Of a stretch of 18,886 bases of DNA, positions 7,159 through 15,284 are shown in pieces; the stretch's first letter is position 1, and the number at the start of each line of letters is the position of its first letter. The notes beneath the pieces were generated by a model that made no database searches, had not been told where the DNA came from, and saw only the letters and a program-made list of their open reading frames with translations. The stretch lies in contig CAKUJT010000050.1 of the NCBI GenBank assembly GCA_934661765.1, positions 1 through 18,886 of the forward strand, written 5' to 3'. This stretch comes from an uncultured Senegalimassilia sp. (GTDB lineage: Bacteria > Actinomycetota > Coriobacteriia > Coriobacteriales > Eggerthellaceae). The translations under genes and the position numbers were made by a program.

Positions 7159-8720
7159 TGGAAACTATCGCAATCATAGGTGGCGGTGCATCGGGCCTGA
7201 TGGCGGCTGTGGAAGCATCGCTTGCGCTGCGCCAAGCGGGCGCTGCGGCGCACGTGGCTCTGTTCGAGGCTGACCCCGAGCGCATCGGCCGCTCCATCCT
7301 GGCAACCGGCAACGGCCGTTGCAACATCTCCAACGCTTGCATCAGCGCTGACTCATATCGCAATCAGGCTTTTGTGGAGCAGGCGCTTATGCATCTGCAA
7401 CGCGCCTATGTCGCGGAACGTGGTAAAACCAGCATGCGAACCCTTGAGGCGAACCCCGTGCTCGAGCGCTTCGCCGATATGGGCCTCGTGACGCGCGAGG
7501 AGTCGGAGGGCCGGCTGTATCCCATGGCGAACAAGGCCACCAGCGTGCTGGACGTGCTGCGGTCCACCGCTGCCGAGCTGGGCGTCGACGTGCAAACCGA
7601 TAAGCGCGCCTTGCGCGTGTACGCGCCCGCCCCGGGCGGTGCGGGTTGCTTCAACATCCGCTTCGCCGACAAGACGATAGCGCATGCTGCGGCGGTCATC
7701 GTGGCCGTTGGCGGGCGTGCGGCAAGCGGTATCCAGCTTCCGAATCCGCTGGCTTGCTCGGATATGCAGCCCGTTTTGGGGCCTTTGCGCGTTGACGCGC
7801 AAGGCGCCAAGCTCACCCGACAGCTCAACAACATCCGCGTGCGCGGCACCGTGCATCTCGAACGAGGTGGGCGCCGCGTCGCAAGCGAGCGCGGCGAACT
7901 GCTCTTCCGCGACTACGGAGTCTCCGGTGTGTCGGTGTTCAATCTGTCGCGTTTTGCGCAGCCTGGCGATGGCCTGGTGATCGACTTCCTTCCTGATATC
8001 TCTTCGCAGGACATGGAGCGCTTCATGATGACGCGCCGCAAGCGGATGCAGAAGCTGCTGGGCAGCGAGCCTACCCTCGATCGCTTCCTCGAGGGCCTGC
8101 TGCTGCCCGCGGTGTCCGTCGCGGCGCTAAAGCAAGCGGGTTTGCGGGCCGGTGACCGATTTACACAAGAGATGATTCCCCAGCTTTGCAATATGCTTAA
8201 GGGCATGCGCCTGACGGTGGAGGACATCGGCGACGAGCGCCAGTGCCAAGTGCGCCGCGGCGGCTTCCCTGTCGAGCGGTTCAGCCCTGCTATCTGCGAG
8301 GCGCTTGACGTGCCGGGGTTGTTCGTCACGGGTGAGGCGCTCGACGTCGATGCGCCCTGCGGCGGCTTCAATCTGCATTGGGCCTGGTCAAGCGGCATGC
8401 TTGCCGGCCGCGCCGCAGCTGATCGCATAGCAGGCGGGGATGGTGTCGAGTGCAGCGGCTCTCGCGCGGGCGCAAAGCCGCGTCCGATTGGCAGGCGGTC
8501 ACCGACTTACACCGGTAATCTGAATCCTTCCTCGGGCCACGATTCCCGCTCGCAGGCTGCGTCACGCTCCGGTGGTTCGCATGTTCCCGCCAGCGCTGGC
8601 ACCCGCCGCTCCTCTTCTCGCGCGGGAAAACCGCACCCCTCGCACAGGGGCGAACGCGGCAAATCCCGCAACCAGCGTGGCGGGAACGCCGCCCGCAATG
8701 CCCGTCATCGCAATCGATAG
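7158..8720 (+). CDS. BaiN/HI0933-like NAD(P)/FAD-dependent oxidoreductase with basic C-terminal tail
   Basis: The first roughly 425 of 520 residues match the BaiN/HI0933 flavoprotein family (Rossmann FAD-binding, aminoacetone-oxidase-like). Features are the dinucleotide-binding IIGGGASGLMAA (6-17), the family motif GRSILATGNGRCNISN (44-59) and a C-terminal FAD segment GLFVTGEALDVDAPCGGFNLHWAW (around 388-412). Some members are annotated in bile-acid 7-dehydroxylation, but most have no proven substrate, so I make no specific claim. Residues from about 426 to 520 form a low-complexity Arg/Ser/Gly/His-rich tail that the family normally lacks; the family is usually about 400-430 residues. The start overlaps the symporter stop by one base. 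The next flavoprotein starts 13 bases after the stop. Confidence 0.88.
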   Translation: METIAIIGGGASGLMAAVEASLALRQAGAAAHVALFEADPERIGRSILATGNGRCNISNACISADSYRNQAFVEQALMHLQRAYVAERGKTSMRTLEANPVLERFADMGLVTREESEGRLYPMANKATSVLDVLRSTAAELGVDVQTDKRALRVYAPAPGGAGCFNIRFADKTIAHAAAVIVAVGGRAASGIQLPNPLACSDMQPVLGPLRVDAQGAKLTRQLNNIRVRGTVHLERGGRRVASERGELLFRDYGVSGVSVFNLSRFAQPGDGLVIDFLPDISSQDMERFMMTRRKRMQKLLGSEPTLDRFLEGLLLPAVSVAALKQAGLRAGDRFTQEMIPQLCNMLKGMRLTVEDIGDERQCQVRRGGFPVERFSPAICEALDVPGLFVTGEALDVDAPCGGFNLHWAWSSGMLAGRAAADRIAGGDGVECSGSRAGAKPRPIGRRSPTYTGNLNPSSGHDSRSQAASRSGGSHVPASAGTRRSSSRAGKPHPSHRGERGKSRNQRGGNAARNARHRNR

Positions 8721-8733
8721 CCCGGAGGAAACC

Positions 8734-10494
8734 ATGCTTGAGATCTCAAACCTCGCCCTTCCGCTTGATGCCGGGCTTGAAGGCAAGCAAGCCGAAAAGC
8801 TCGTGCGCCGCGCCGCGGCCCGAGCGCTCAATATCCCGCCGAGCGATATAACCGAAATCCGCCTGCTCAAACGCAGCGTCGACGCGCGCAAAAAACACGA
8901 CGTGCACTTCGTGGCAACGCTTGGCGTGGAGCTGGCAGGCGGCGCTAAGGCCGAAGCTGTGGCAATCGAGGCAGCGGCGCACCGCAAAGGCGCGGCGAAC
9001 GTGAAAGCGCACCGGCCTTATGAGCCGTTACAGGTTCCGCAGGTCGGCGATTCCCCCCAGGCGCAAAACGAGCCCCGCCCCATCGTGGTGGGCACCGGCC
9101 CCGCCGGCTTGTTCTGCGCGCTTTACCTGGCGCGCGCCGGTTTGCGTCCGCTCGTGGTCGAGCGCGGCGCGGCTGTTGACGAGCGCATGGCGGCGGTCGA
9201 TGCCTTCAACGCCGGCGAGCCGCTCGACTCGCACACCAATATCCAGTACGGCGAAGGTGGGGCGGGAACGTTCTCGGATGGCAAACTGACCACGAACATC
9301 AAAAGCCCTTGGGCGCAGCACGTTCTGCATCTGTTCGTGGAAGCGGGTGCGCCCGAGGAAATCCTGTGGCAGGCAAAACCCCACATCGGCACCGACCTGC
9401 TCGTGGACATCGTGCGCAACATCCGCAAGCAGATCGAGCAGGCCGGCGGCCAAGTGCGCTTCAACACCCAGCTCACGGCCCTGCATTTCGAAAACGGCCG
9501 CCTAACCCACGCCGAGATAACCCAAACCGAAGCCACCGAAACCTCATCCGTTACCGAGTTCGTCCCCACAAATCGCGTCGTGCTGGCGTGCGGCCATTCC
9601 GCTCGCGACACGTTCGAGCTCGTACGCGACGCGGGTGTGCATATGGAGCAGAAGCCGTTCTCCGTGGGCGTGCGCATCGAGCATCCCCAGCAGCTCATCA
9701 ATCGCTCGCAATACGGGAAGGCCGCTGACCATCCGGCGCTCGGCGCCGCCGACTACAAGCTGTCGATGCATTTGCGCCTGCAAAAGGGCCAAGAACAGGG
9801 TCGTGGCGTGTACACGTTCTGCATGTGCCCAGGTGGGGAAGTGGTGTGCGCCGCCAGCGAGCCGGAAGGCGTGGTGGTCAACGGCATGAGCCGTTTCGCG
9901 CGCGACGGGCAAAACGCCAACAGCGCGCTGCTGGTCGGCGTGGGCCCCGAGGATTTCGACGGCGAAGACCCGCTTGCGGGCATCAAGCTGCAGCGCGAGA
10001 TGGAGCAGGCGGCTTACCGGGCCGCCATTGCTGCCGGCGGCGAACCGTATCAGGCACCTGCGCAAACCGTCGGCGACTTCCTGGCGCATCGCGCCGGCGG
10101 CCCGAGCAAGCAGGTGAAGCCCACCTACGCTCGCGGCGTCGCATGGTGCGACCTGCACGAGTGCCTTCCCCCGTTCGTGGCGCGCGCCATGGAGCAGGCC
10201 CTTCCGCAGTTTGACCGTCGCTTGCATGGCTTTGCCGACCCGCAGGCAGTGCTCACCGGCGTGGAAACCCGCAGCTCAAGCCCCGTGCGAATCGTGCGCG
10301 GCAAGAACATGCAGGCCCAGCTGGCCGTCGATTCCCCAGCCGCCAACGGACAACCCGCTGATGTCGCGCTCGAGCCCGAGACCGGCCTTTACCCCTGCGG
10401 CGAAGGTGCGGGCTATGCAGGCGGCATCATGTCCGCCGCCTGCGACGGCCTGCGCGTGGCAAACGCCCTGGTGGAAAGCTTGCGGCCCGAATAA
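8734..10494 (+). CDS. FAD-dependent dehydrogenase, COG2509 type
   Basis: This 586-residue flavoprotein resembles the uncharacterised FAD-dependent dehydrogenase group COG2509. The N-terminal domain has LEISNLALPLD (2-12) and LLKRSVDARKKHDVHF (44-59), characteristic of this group. The FAD-binding Rossmann motif is VVGTGPAGLFCALYLA (118-133), ending in VVERG (141-145). Other conserved stretches are TNIQYGEGGAGTFSDGKLTT (168-187) and the C-terminal YPCGEGAGYAGGIMSAACDG. The start at 8734 has GGAGG five bases upstream and gives the usual family N-terminus; in-frame upstream ATGs would add unrelated low-complexity sequence. It lies 13 bases after the BaiN-like gene, so it is probably cotranscribed. 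The electron acceptor and substrate are unknown. It ends 24 bases from the convergent MGMT gene without an obvious terminator. Confidence 0.9.
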   Translation: MLEISNLALPLDAGLEGKQAEKLVRRAAARALNIPPSDITEIRLLKRSVDARKKHDVHFVATLGVELAGGAKAEAVAIEAAAHRKGAANVKAHRPYEPLQVPQVGDSPQAQNEPRPIVVGTGPAGLFCALYLARAGLRPLVVERGAAVDERMAAVDAFNAGEPLDSHTNIQYGEGGAGTFSDGKLTTNIKSPWAQHVLHLFVEAGAPEEILWQAKPHIGTDLLVDIVRNIRKQIEQAGGQVRFNTQLTALHFENGRLTHAEITQTEATETSSVTEFVPTNRVVLACGHSARDTFELVRDAGVHMEQKPFSVGVRIEHPQQLINRSQYGKAADHPALGAADYKLSMHLRLQKGQEQGRGVYTFCMCPGGEVVCAASEPEGVVVNGMSRFARDGQNANSALLVGVGPEDFDGEDPLAGIKLQREMEQAAYRAAIAAGGEPYQAPAQTVGDFLAHRAGGPSKQVKPTYARGVAWCDLHECLPPFVARAMEQALPQFDRRLHGFADPQAVLTGVETRSSSPVRIVRGKNMQAQLAVDSPAANGQPADVALEPETGLYPCGEGAGYAGGIMSAACDGLRVANALVESLRPE

Positions 10495-10518
10495 CGGGAA
10501 GTGCTCCCAGCAAACCGC

Positions 10519-10935
10519 TTATTCGCCCAGTTCGGCAGCCCAATCGAAATCGACCGGCGGCGCAGTCGGCTCTTCAGCCGTCTCGCCGCCGTCCGCGCCC
10601 TCGTCGCTCCGGCCGTCCCATTGGCACTCCCGCATGTCGACGCGCCCGTCGTCCAAGAACGTCACGCCCTCCGCGGCAAGCCGCGCTCGCTGCTCGTCGG
10701 GTCCGCCGAACGCAAAACCCGGCGCAAGCGAGCCATCCTTGAACACCACGCGGTGGCAAGGAATCCCCGTTTGAGCCGCGCAATCCCACGGGTCGGGATT
10801 CCCATGCATGGCATACCCGACGAATCGCGCTTTGCGAGGCTGCCCGATCAGCCGCGCGATTTGCCCATATGCGACAACCTTCCCGCGCGGCACCCTTTGC
10901 ACCGTCTCATACACCTTGTCATTGAATTCGCCCAT
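10519..10935 (-). CDS. MGMT family (alkyltransferase-like) DNA repair protein
   Basis: The protein resembles the DNA-binding domain of O6-methylguanine methyltransferases (short MGMT/ATL proteins, usually about 105-110 residues). It has VPRGKVVAYGQIARLIG (15-31), the ARFVGYAMHGNP arginine-finger region (36-47) and the active-site block IPCHRVV (58-64). Cys60 is present in PCHR, unlike alkyltransferase-like proteins, in which Trp or another residue replaces it. Dealkylation activity is therefore possible though unproven. The total is 138 residues because of an acidic Asp/Glu/Pro tail (about 105-138) that is not part of the fold. The start has GGAAGG a few bases upstream. It is a monocistronic gene, convergent with the COG2509 flavoprotein, with a TATAAT box upstream at 10985-10990. 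Confidence 0.88.
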   Translation of the reverse strand: MGEFNDKVYETVQRVPRGKVVAYGQIARLIGQPRKARFVGYAMHGNPDPWDCAAQTGIPCHRVVFKDGSLAPGFAFGGPDEQRARLAAEGVTFLDDGRVDMRECQWDGRSDEGADGGETAEEPTAPPVDFDWAAELGE

Positions 10936-10984
10936 GCTTCGCCTTCCAATCTAACGCTGCGGCCATCGTGTCTGTTCCCGAGCA

Positions 10985-11017
10985 ATTATAAGCAGTGAAT
11001 CGTAGGGACAGTGAATC
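10985..11017 (-). promoter_or_regulatory. Promoter and short direct repeats upstream of the MGMT gene
   Basis: A perfect TATAAT (complement at 10985-10990) lies about 50 bases upstream of the MGMT start; the -35 side is weak. A nine-base direct repeat, CAGTGAATC, occurs at 10993-11001 and 11009-11017, spaced 16 bases apart across the -35 area, and could be an operator. The interval up to 11088 shows nothing else recognisable. Confidence 0.4.
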
Positions 11018-11088
11018 CAGCTGACTGCGCAAATCCGCCATCTTGCGGTCATGCGCAATCTCTTGCCGCCTTCTTGTCGAAAGCTCAG

Positions 11089-11116
11089 TTAATTCCCATT
11101 TCAGGCGTGGTAAAAT
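11089..11116 (+). promoter_or_regulatory. Candidate promoter of the B12-uptake operon
   Basis: TAAAAT at 11111-11116 is a good -10 box. TTAATT at 11089-11094, 16 bases upstream, is a poor -35. The predicted start falls about 10 bases before the riboswitch-like leader, which is the main support. Confidence 0.35.
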
Positions 11117-11130
11117 CACTTGTTTGAAAA

Positions 11131-11345
11131 TTGGCACAGATGGTTGCGCCGGGCACGGCGCGGGCGGCTAGGGAAGGGACTTGGCCGCTTGGGGGAACAC
11201 GGGTGAGAATCCCGGGCTCTACCAGGAATCGTATACGCTGATGAACGGGTTGGCGGCTTGGCTTATGCGTAGGTCCGCCGGCGGGCACCGCCGCAGGCAT
11301 GCGGGCCGTTCAGGTGAGGCGAAGTCGGAATGCCCATTCATCGCA
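11131..11345 (+). ncRNA. Cobalamin riboswitch-like leader
   Basis: The leader contains blocks of the cobalamin (adenosylcobalamin) riboswitch family: GGGGGAACACGGGTGAGAAT (11191-11210) followed by CCCGGGCTCTACC, matching the conserved GGGAA..CGGTG.GAATCC core. Near the 3' end GAAGTCGGAATGCCC (11321-11335) matches the AGTCGGAATACC box. GATGG near 11139-11143 could pair with CCATTCATC near 11334-11342 as the closing P1 stem. No terminator lies in the 25 bases between the aptamer and the start codon at 11370, so control is probably by occluding the ribosome binding site. Downstream genes encode a transcobalamin-like protein and an ECF importer, consistent with B12 control. The exact ends are approximate. 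Confidence 0.78.
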
Positions 11346-11369
11346 CGAAGCCCTGGAAGAGAGGTTCCG

Positions 11370-14261
11370 ATGACCATCGGCGAATCGTCCGAGCGCGCGC
11401 AAAGCGTAGCGCAAACTCGCACAAACGTGCGGAAGGTTGCGCGTTCATATGTGCAGACCGCATCGAAGTCATATGAGCGGTCGCTGATCCAGCGTATGTT
11501 CTCCATCTTCTTGGCGGTTGCGCTGGCCGTCTCCATGACGCCGTCGGCGGCGCTCGCTGAGACGCAAGCTAGCGTTTCACCCGTTGCTCAAAAGGAAGCG
11601 CAGAAGGCTGATGTGCCTGATGCTGGGCAGGTTGAGCCGGCGCCTGATTCTACGGAACAAGCGGAAGCCCCATCGCTGCCGTCCGTTGCTCAGGGGCCTG
11701 CAACCGAATCCGGTAACAATGACAAGATGACCGACACTGCCTCCGGCAGTGTTGCTTCGGATATCGAGAAGGTCGATGATGGCGCTGACGCGGCGGGCGC
11801 TGCTGACAACGATTCGCAGGAGGATGCCGATCAACCCGTTGCTCAGGCGCCCGAGCAAGATGTTCCCGCAGCAGCTGCTGAGAAGGCCCCTAAAGAGGAA
11901 ACGGCTTCTCTGATCAACGCAACTTGCTCCGTCATTGGCGTTGATGCGCAGGGGAATCGGCAGACGTGGGCTGCTGCGCAAGGATTCTCCCTCAAAGAGG
12001 GCGCAACTGCGGCAACCTTGACCGAAGAGTTGTTCAAACGTACCGGGCTGAAGGCCGATTACAACCCCAATGGCACATGGGGCTGGGCGCTCAGCACCAT
12101 CACCTCGCCGTTCGATAGCGACGTCACGCTCGGCTGGGACCAAAAGACCCACAAATACTGGCAGCTTTTCGTGAATGGCGAACTTTCGGGGGTCGGTGCC
12201 AGCGGCTGCATTCTGCACGCCGGTGACAAGGTCAGCTGGGTCTACGGATCCGATGGCACCATGCCCGGGCAGATGAACATCACGGTCGAGATTATCGGCA
12301 AGGACAGCAACGGCAAGGCCGAACGCTGGGCGCAGCGCTCGCGCAACGAGCTGGCGACCGCATCCTTCGACGACATCTGCTTGAGCTTCTTCGACGAATG
12401 CGAGCCTGGTTGCGAAATCCTTGATCTGGGTTTTACCTGGCTTCTCGTTTCCATAACCTCGCCATCCGGCATTACGCTCAAAGGCGGATGGAACTGCCTG
12501 ATCAACGGGAAGGCCATCCATAGCTCGGACGGGCTTACGCTCAAATCCGGCGACACCATTTCCTGGGTGCATGGCTCGAACACGCTTCCGAACCTTGATG
12601 AGGTGACGGTCGACCCCTCCGCGCCTCGTCCCGATTGGAAGGCGGATTGGGCTGGCGACCAGTCCCGTCCCACCACGGCGGCAACTCCGACCGACTATAT
12701 GAAGTCCGACTGGACCCTTGACTACAAGCAATACTCCAGCGCGCAGTACGCCAACGCCAGCGAGCCCGTCATCGTGAACGGTTTCGTTTACCTTGCCGTT
12801 GGCAACCGCTTGCTCAAAATCGATTCGTCCACGGGCGCAGTGGTTGCGCAGGCTAATCTTGTCTCCTCCATCGGTTTCACCACACGCCCTGTTTACGCTC
12901 AGGGCGTGATCATGGTCCCGCTCGATGGCGGTGCCTTGCAGGCCCTTACGGCCGATAACCTGACAACCGTGTGGGTCACCGACAAGCTTAGCGATTCAGC
13001 GCAGTCCAATTCCGCGATCACGGTCAACGGCAACTATGCGTATGTGGGCACGTGCGATGTGGACTTCAATGCTGGAACCTACAGCAACGGCTTCCTCACC
13101 TGCATCAACATCCTTACGGGTGCAGTGGTGTGGCAGCACAACAATGCTGGCGAAGGATATTACTGGGGCGGTGCTGTGAACGTTGACGGCTATACGGTCG
13201 TTGCAACCAGCGCCGGTACCGTCGAGGTGCTGAGCGGTGCGGGCTCCGTTGTCGGCACGGTTTCCCTTGGCGCGTTGGTGAACTCCTCGTGCGTGGCGTC
13301 GGCCGACGGCAAAACCCTGTACGTGATGTCCCGCGACGGCAAGCTGCATGTGCTTGCAATCAACGAACAAGGCTCTCTTAAGGAAACCAAGGTCGCCGAT
13401 CTGGGTCTTTCCGGGTGCGCTAGCATGCCCACTGTCAACGGCAACACCATGTATGTTGGCGGCGAGGTGGAAAGCGGCGCCGCGGCGCTTGCGATCGTCG
13501 ATCTGAAGAGCTTCGCATCCAAGCTCATCACCCAAGCCGACGGTGCGCTGCTGCCTGGGGTCAAGGGGTATGGCGGAATCAAGGCGGCCCCGCTCGTGTC
13601 CATGCAAAACGGCGAAACGTACGTGTATTTCACGGTGAACTATGGCGAAACCAGCGACTGGGTGAACTACACCTCGGGCGGCGGGGTGTATCGCTACAGG
13701 GTCGGCGATTCGCAGGCCACGTTGGCGTACGACGCGAAGGGCTTCAACAACTATTGCGACTCTCCGGTCATCTGCGATGCCGAGGGGAACCTGTACTACA
13801 TCAACGACTCCGGCACGCTGTTCAAGCTGGTCGGCGGCGGCGTGAAGCCTTCGCCTGCTCCCGATCCTGCTCCCGCGCCTCAGCCTGGCCCTGCACCGCA
13901 GCCTAATCCCAACCCGGATCCGGCTCCCGGTTCCGATCTCGGCACGCAGCCGACGGTTGCCGGGGTGGTCGCCCCTGCAGCTTTGCCTGTGGCAGCGGGC
14001 GGTGCTGCGCAGCAAACAGACAGCGTGTTGGCGAGCGCTTCTGCGCGTCTGGAGACGTCCTCTTCCGCGAGTGCTAACGGTGTCACCGAGCAGCATGCCG
14101 CCACTGCTAACAGTTCCGATTCCTCCGATTCCGCTGATGGTCACAACGAATCTCGCGGTCCCATTTGGCCTTACGTGGTCCTCGGCTTGGGCGTTGCGGG
14201 CATCGTCGGTGCGGGTGTCTGGTGGCTGTTTGCCAAGCGCCGCCAGAGCGGCATCAAGTAG
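11370..14261 (+). CDS. Surface protein with two transcobalamin-like (DUF4430) domains and a beta-propeller
   Basis: This 963-residue exported protein is probably cell-surface anchored. A hydrophobic signal segment (about 44-62, ending SAALA before Glu64) follows an unusually long 43-residue N-terminal region. After an acidic, Ala/Pro-rich linker (64-182) come two DUF4430 domains: 185-295, ending GDKVSWVYGSDG, and 303-404, ending GDTISWVHGSN. DUF4430 (PF14478) is related to the C-terminal domain of transcobalamin and intrinsic factor. Residues about 440-825 form roughly eight PQQ-like propeller repeats (for example VYLAVGNRLLKIDSSTGAVV, 473-492). A Pro-rich spacer (826-855), a Ser-rich stretch and a C-terminal helix (933-954) with KRR follow; there is no LPXTG. 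The ATG at 11370 has AGAGAGG upstream and directly follows the riboswitch. Inferred role: capture of cobalamin or its complexes. The domain call is confident; the ligand is inferred. Confidence 0.85.
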   Translation: MTIGESSERAQSVAQTRTNVRKVARSYVQTASKSYERSLIQRMFSIFLAVALAVSMTPSAALAETQASVSPVAQKEAQKADVPDAGQVEPAPDSTEQAEAPSLPSVAQGPATESGNNDKMTDTASGSVASDIEKVDDGADAAGAADNDSQEDADQPVAQAPEQDVPAAAAEKAPKEETASLINATCSVIGVDAQGNRQTWAAAQGFSLKEGATAATLTEELFKRTGLKADYNPNGTWGWALSTITSPFDSDVTLGWDQKTHKYWQLFVNGELSGVGASGCILHAGDKVSWVYGSDGTMPGQMNITVEIIGKDSNGKAERWAQRSRNELATASFDDICLSFFDECEPGCEILDLGFTWLLVSITSPSGITLKGGWNCLINGKAIHSSDGLTLKSGDTISWVHGSNTLPNLDEVTVDPSAPRPDWKADWAGDQSRPTTAATPTDYMKSDWTLDYKQYSSAQYANASEPVIVNGFVYLAVGNRLLKIDSSTGAVVAQANLVSSIGFTTRPVYAQGVIMVPLDGGALQALTADNLTTVWVTDKLSDSAQSNSAITVNGNYAYVGTCDVDFNAGTYSNGFLTCINILTGAVVWQHNNAGEGYYWGGAVNVDGYTVVATSAGTVEVLSGAGSVVGTVSLGALVNSSCVASADGKTLYVMSRDGKLHVLAINEQGSLKETKVADLGLSGCASMPTVNGNTMYVGGEVESGAAALAIVDLKSFASKLITQADGALLPGVKGYGGIKAAPLVSMQNGETYVYFTVNYGETSDWVNYTSGGGVYRYRVGDSQATLAYDAKGFNNYCDSPVICDAEGNLYYINDSGTLFKLVGGGVKPSPAPDPAPAPQPGPAPQPNPNPDPAPGSDLGTQPTVAGVVAPAALPVAAGGAAQQTDSVLASASARLETSSSASANGVTEQHAATANSSDSSDSADGHNESRGPIWPYVVLGLGVAGIVGAGVWWLFAKRRQSGIK

Positions 14262-14270
14262 GAGGCTGCC

Positions 14271-15155
14271 ATGTCCGAGCAAATCAACGAAGCTGCTCAT
14301 GACGAAATGGCTGCGGCGGGTGATGCTGCCCGTCACAGCTCGGTGGAAGCAGCGGCTTTGACCGCAGGTTCGACACCCTCTGAGCAGCGGATGCATTCGG
14401 GCTCTGCGTCCCGTCTTTCCCCGAAGGTCAAAGGCGGCATCATCGCGCTTCTTGCCGCGTCGGTGTTGCTCGTCTGCGTTGGCGCTTTTGCCCTTACGGG
14501 TGGCTTCGGGGGGCAGGATGGCTCGTCTGCGCAGTCGTCTGCCCAAGAAGCGCAGACTACGGAGCAGGGTAGCGCAACGGCGACGAAGGAAACCGCCGAG
14601 GTCAAGGTCGAAGCCGAATCTGAGGAGCATTCGAAAGCAGAATCCGATTCTTCCAGTCAGAGCAGCGAATCGGACTCCTCCACTGGTCAAAACGCCGATT
14701 CGGGTTCAACCGCTAATGGCAACGGCGGCGGTACATCCGCGGATTCCGGCAGCGCCGCAGGCGGCACCTCTCAGCCTTCTGCCTCGCCGTCGGGCGATTC
14801 CGGATCGCAAGCTTCCGGCTCCGGAAGCCAGCAACCTTCTGCGGCGAACGTCGTTACCGTATCGGTTTCGGTTTCCAGCAGCGCCGTCGGCAATCCGGTT
14901 TCCGCCAGCGGGTCATACTCGTTTAATACCGGTGCCACGCCCTACGATGCGCTGTGCGCTCTCGGTTTGTCGGTCAACGCGCGTAGCACCTCATACGGAA
15001 CCTACGTTGCCGCCATTGGCGGGCTTGCCGAAAAGGAGCACGGCGGAACCTCCGGCTGGATGTATTCCGTCAACGGCAGCACGCCCATGACGGCGTGCAC
15101 TAACTATGTGCTTTCCAACGGCGATGTGGTCGTTTGGTACTATGTTGCCGGATAG
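14271..15155 (+). CDS. Membrane-anchored DUF4430 (transcobalamin-like) protein with Ser/Gly stalk
   Basis: The 294-residue protein has a 50-residue cytoplasmic-type N-terminus and one hydrophobic helix (about 54-76, signal anchor or late-cleaved signal). A long Ser/Gly/Glu/Thr-rich stalk (about 80-190) and a single DUF4430 domain (about 194-292) follow. The domain shows the family pattern ATPYDALCALG (222-232), YGTYVAAIGGLAEKEHGG (242-259), SGWMYSVNGS (261-270) and the ending LSNGDVVVWYYV (281-292). No lipobox is present (the Cys at 69 is preceded by Leu-Leu-Val). The ATG is preceded by AGGAGG and lies nine bases after the stop of the large surface protein, so the two are cotranscribed. It is likely the membrane-proximal partner handing ligand to the ECF importer encoded downstream; this role is inferred. 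Confidence 0.85.
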   Translation: MSEQINEAAHDEMAAAGDAARHSSVEAAALTAGSTPSEQRMHSGSASRLSPKVKGGIIALLAASVLLVCVGAFALTGGFGGQDGSSAQSSAQEAQTTEQGSATATKETAEVKVEAESEEHSKAESDSSSQSSESDSSTGQNADSGSTANGNGGGTSADSGSAAGGTSQPSASPSGDSGSQASGSGSQQPSAANVVTVSVSVSSSAVGNPVSASGSYSFNTGATPYDALCALGLSVNARSTSYGTYVAAIGGLAEKEHGGTSGWMYSVNGSTPMTACTNYVLSNGDVVVWYYVAG

Positions 15156-15177
15156 GGAAGCCGTTGTTCGAGAATGC

Positions 15178-15205
15178 AAGGCCGGGGTGCGCCCCGGCCT
15201 TTTCC
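15178..15205 (+). terminator. Intra-operon terminator-like hairpin
   Basis: A perfect 10-base stem (AAGGCCGGGG at 15178-15187 with 15192-15201) with a TGCG loop is followed by TTCC; the T-tract is short (CCTTTTCC). It lies between the surface-protein genes and ecfT, so it is likely leaky and could set transporter levels below those of the surface proteins. Confidence 0.6.
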
Positions 15206-15284
15206 GTGAAGCTGAGATGACCGCAGCATGAACGCGCCCCCGGCACAGGGGGTGCGCCTCCCGTCTCTTCCGTGGAGCTGAGAT
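15184..15284 (+). repeat. Imperfect direct repeat ahead of ecfT
   Basis: Two copies of a roughly 35-base unit begin with GGGGTGCGCC (15184-15193 and 15249-15258) and end with TTCCGTGAAGCTGAGAT (15202-15218) or TTCCGTGGAGCTGAGAT (15268-15284). The second 17-base block differs at one position. Each copy follows or overlaps a GC-rich hairpin; the second, weaker one pairs GCGCCCCC at 15234-15241 with 15248-15257. The ecfT start lies seven bases after the second copy. Confidence 0.6.

Noticed and set aside
11577..12731. A 384-residue minus-strand open frame opposite the large surface protein (and similarly 12996-14690)
   Set aside because: Both are opposite a clear DUF4430/propeller gene, lack recognisable domains and have no ribosome binding sites.
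14144..14261. Sortase (LPXTG) anchor on the large surface protein
   Set aside because: There is a C-terminal hydrophobic helix and a basic tail, but no LPXTG-like motif before it, so it is better described as a transmembrane anchor.
14430..14500. Lipobox in the second DUF4430 protein
   Set aside because: The only Cys in the hydrophobic segment (residue 69) is preceded by Leu-Leu-Val; the -1 position should be Gly, Ala or Ser.
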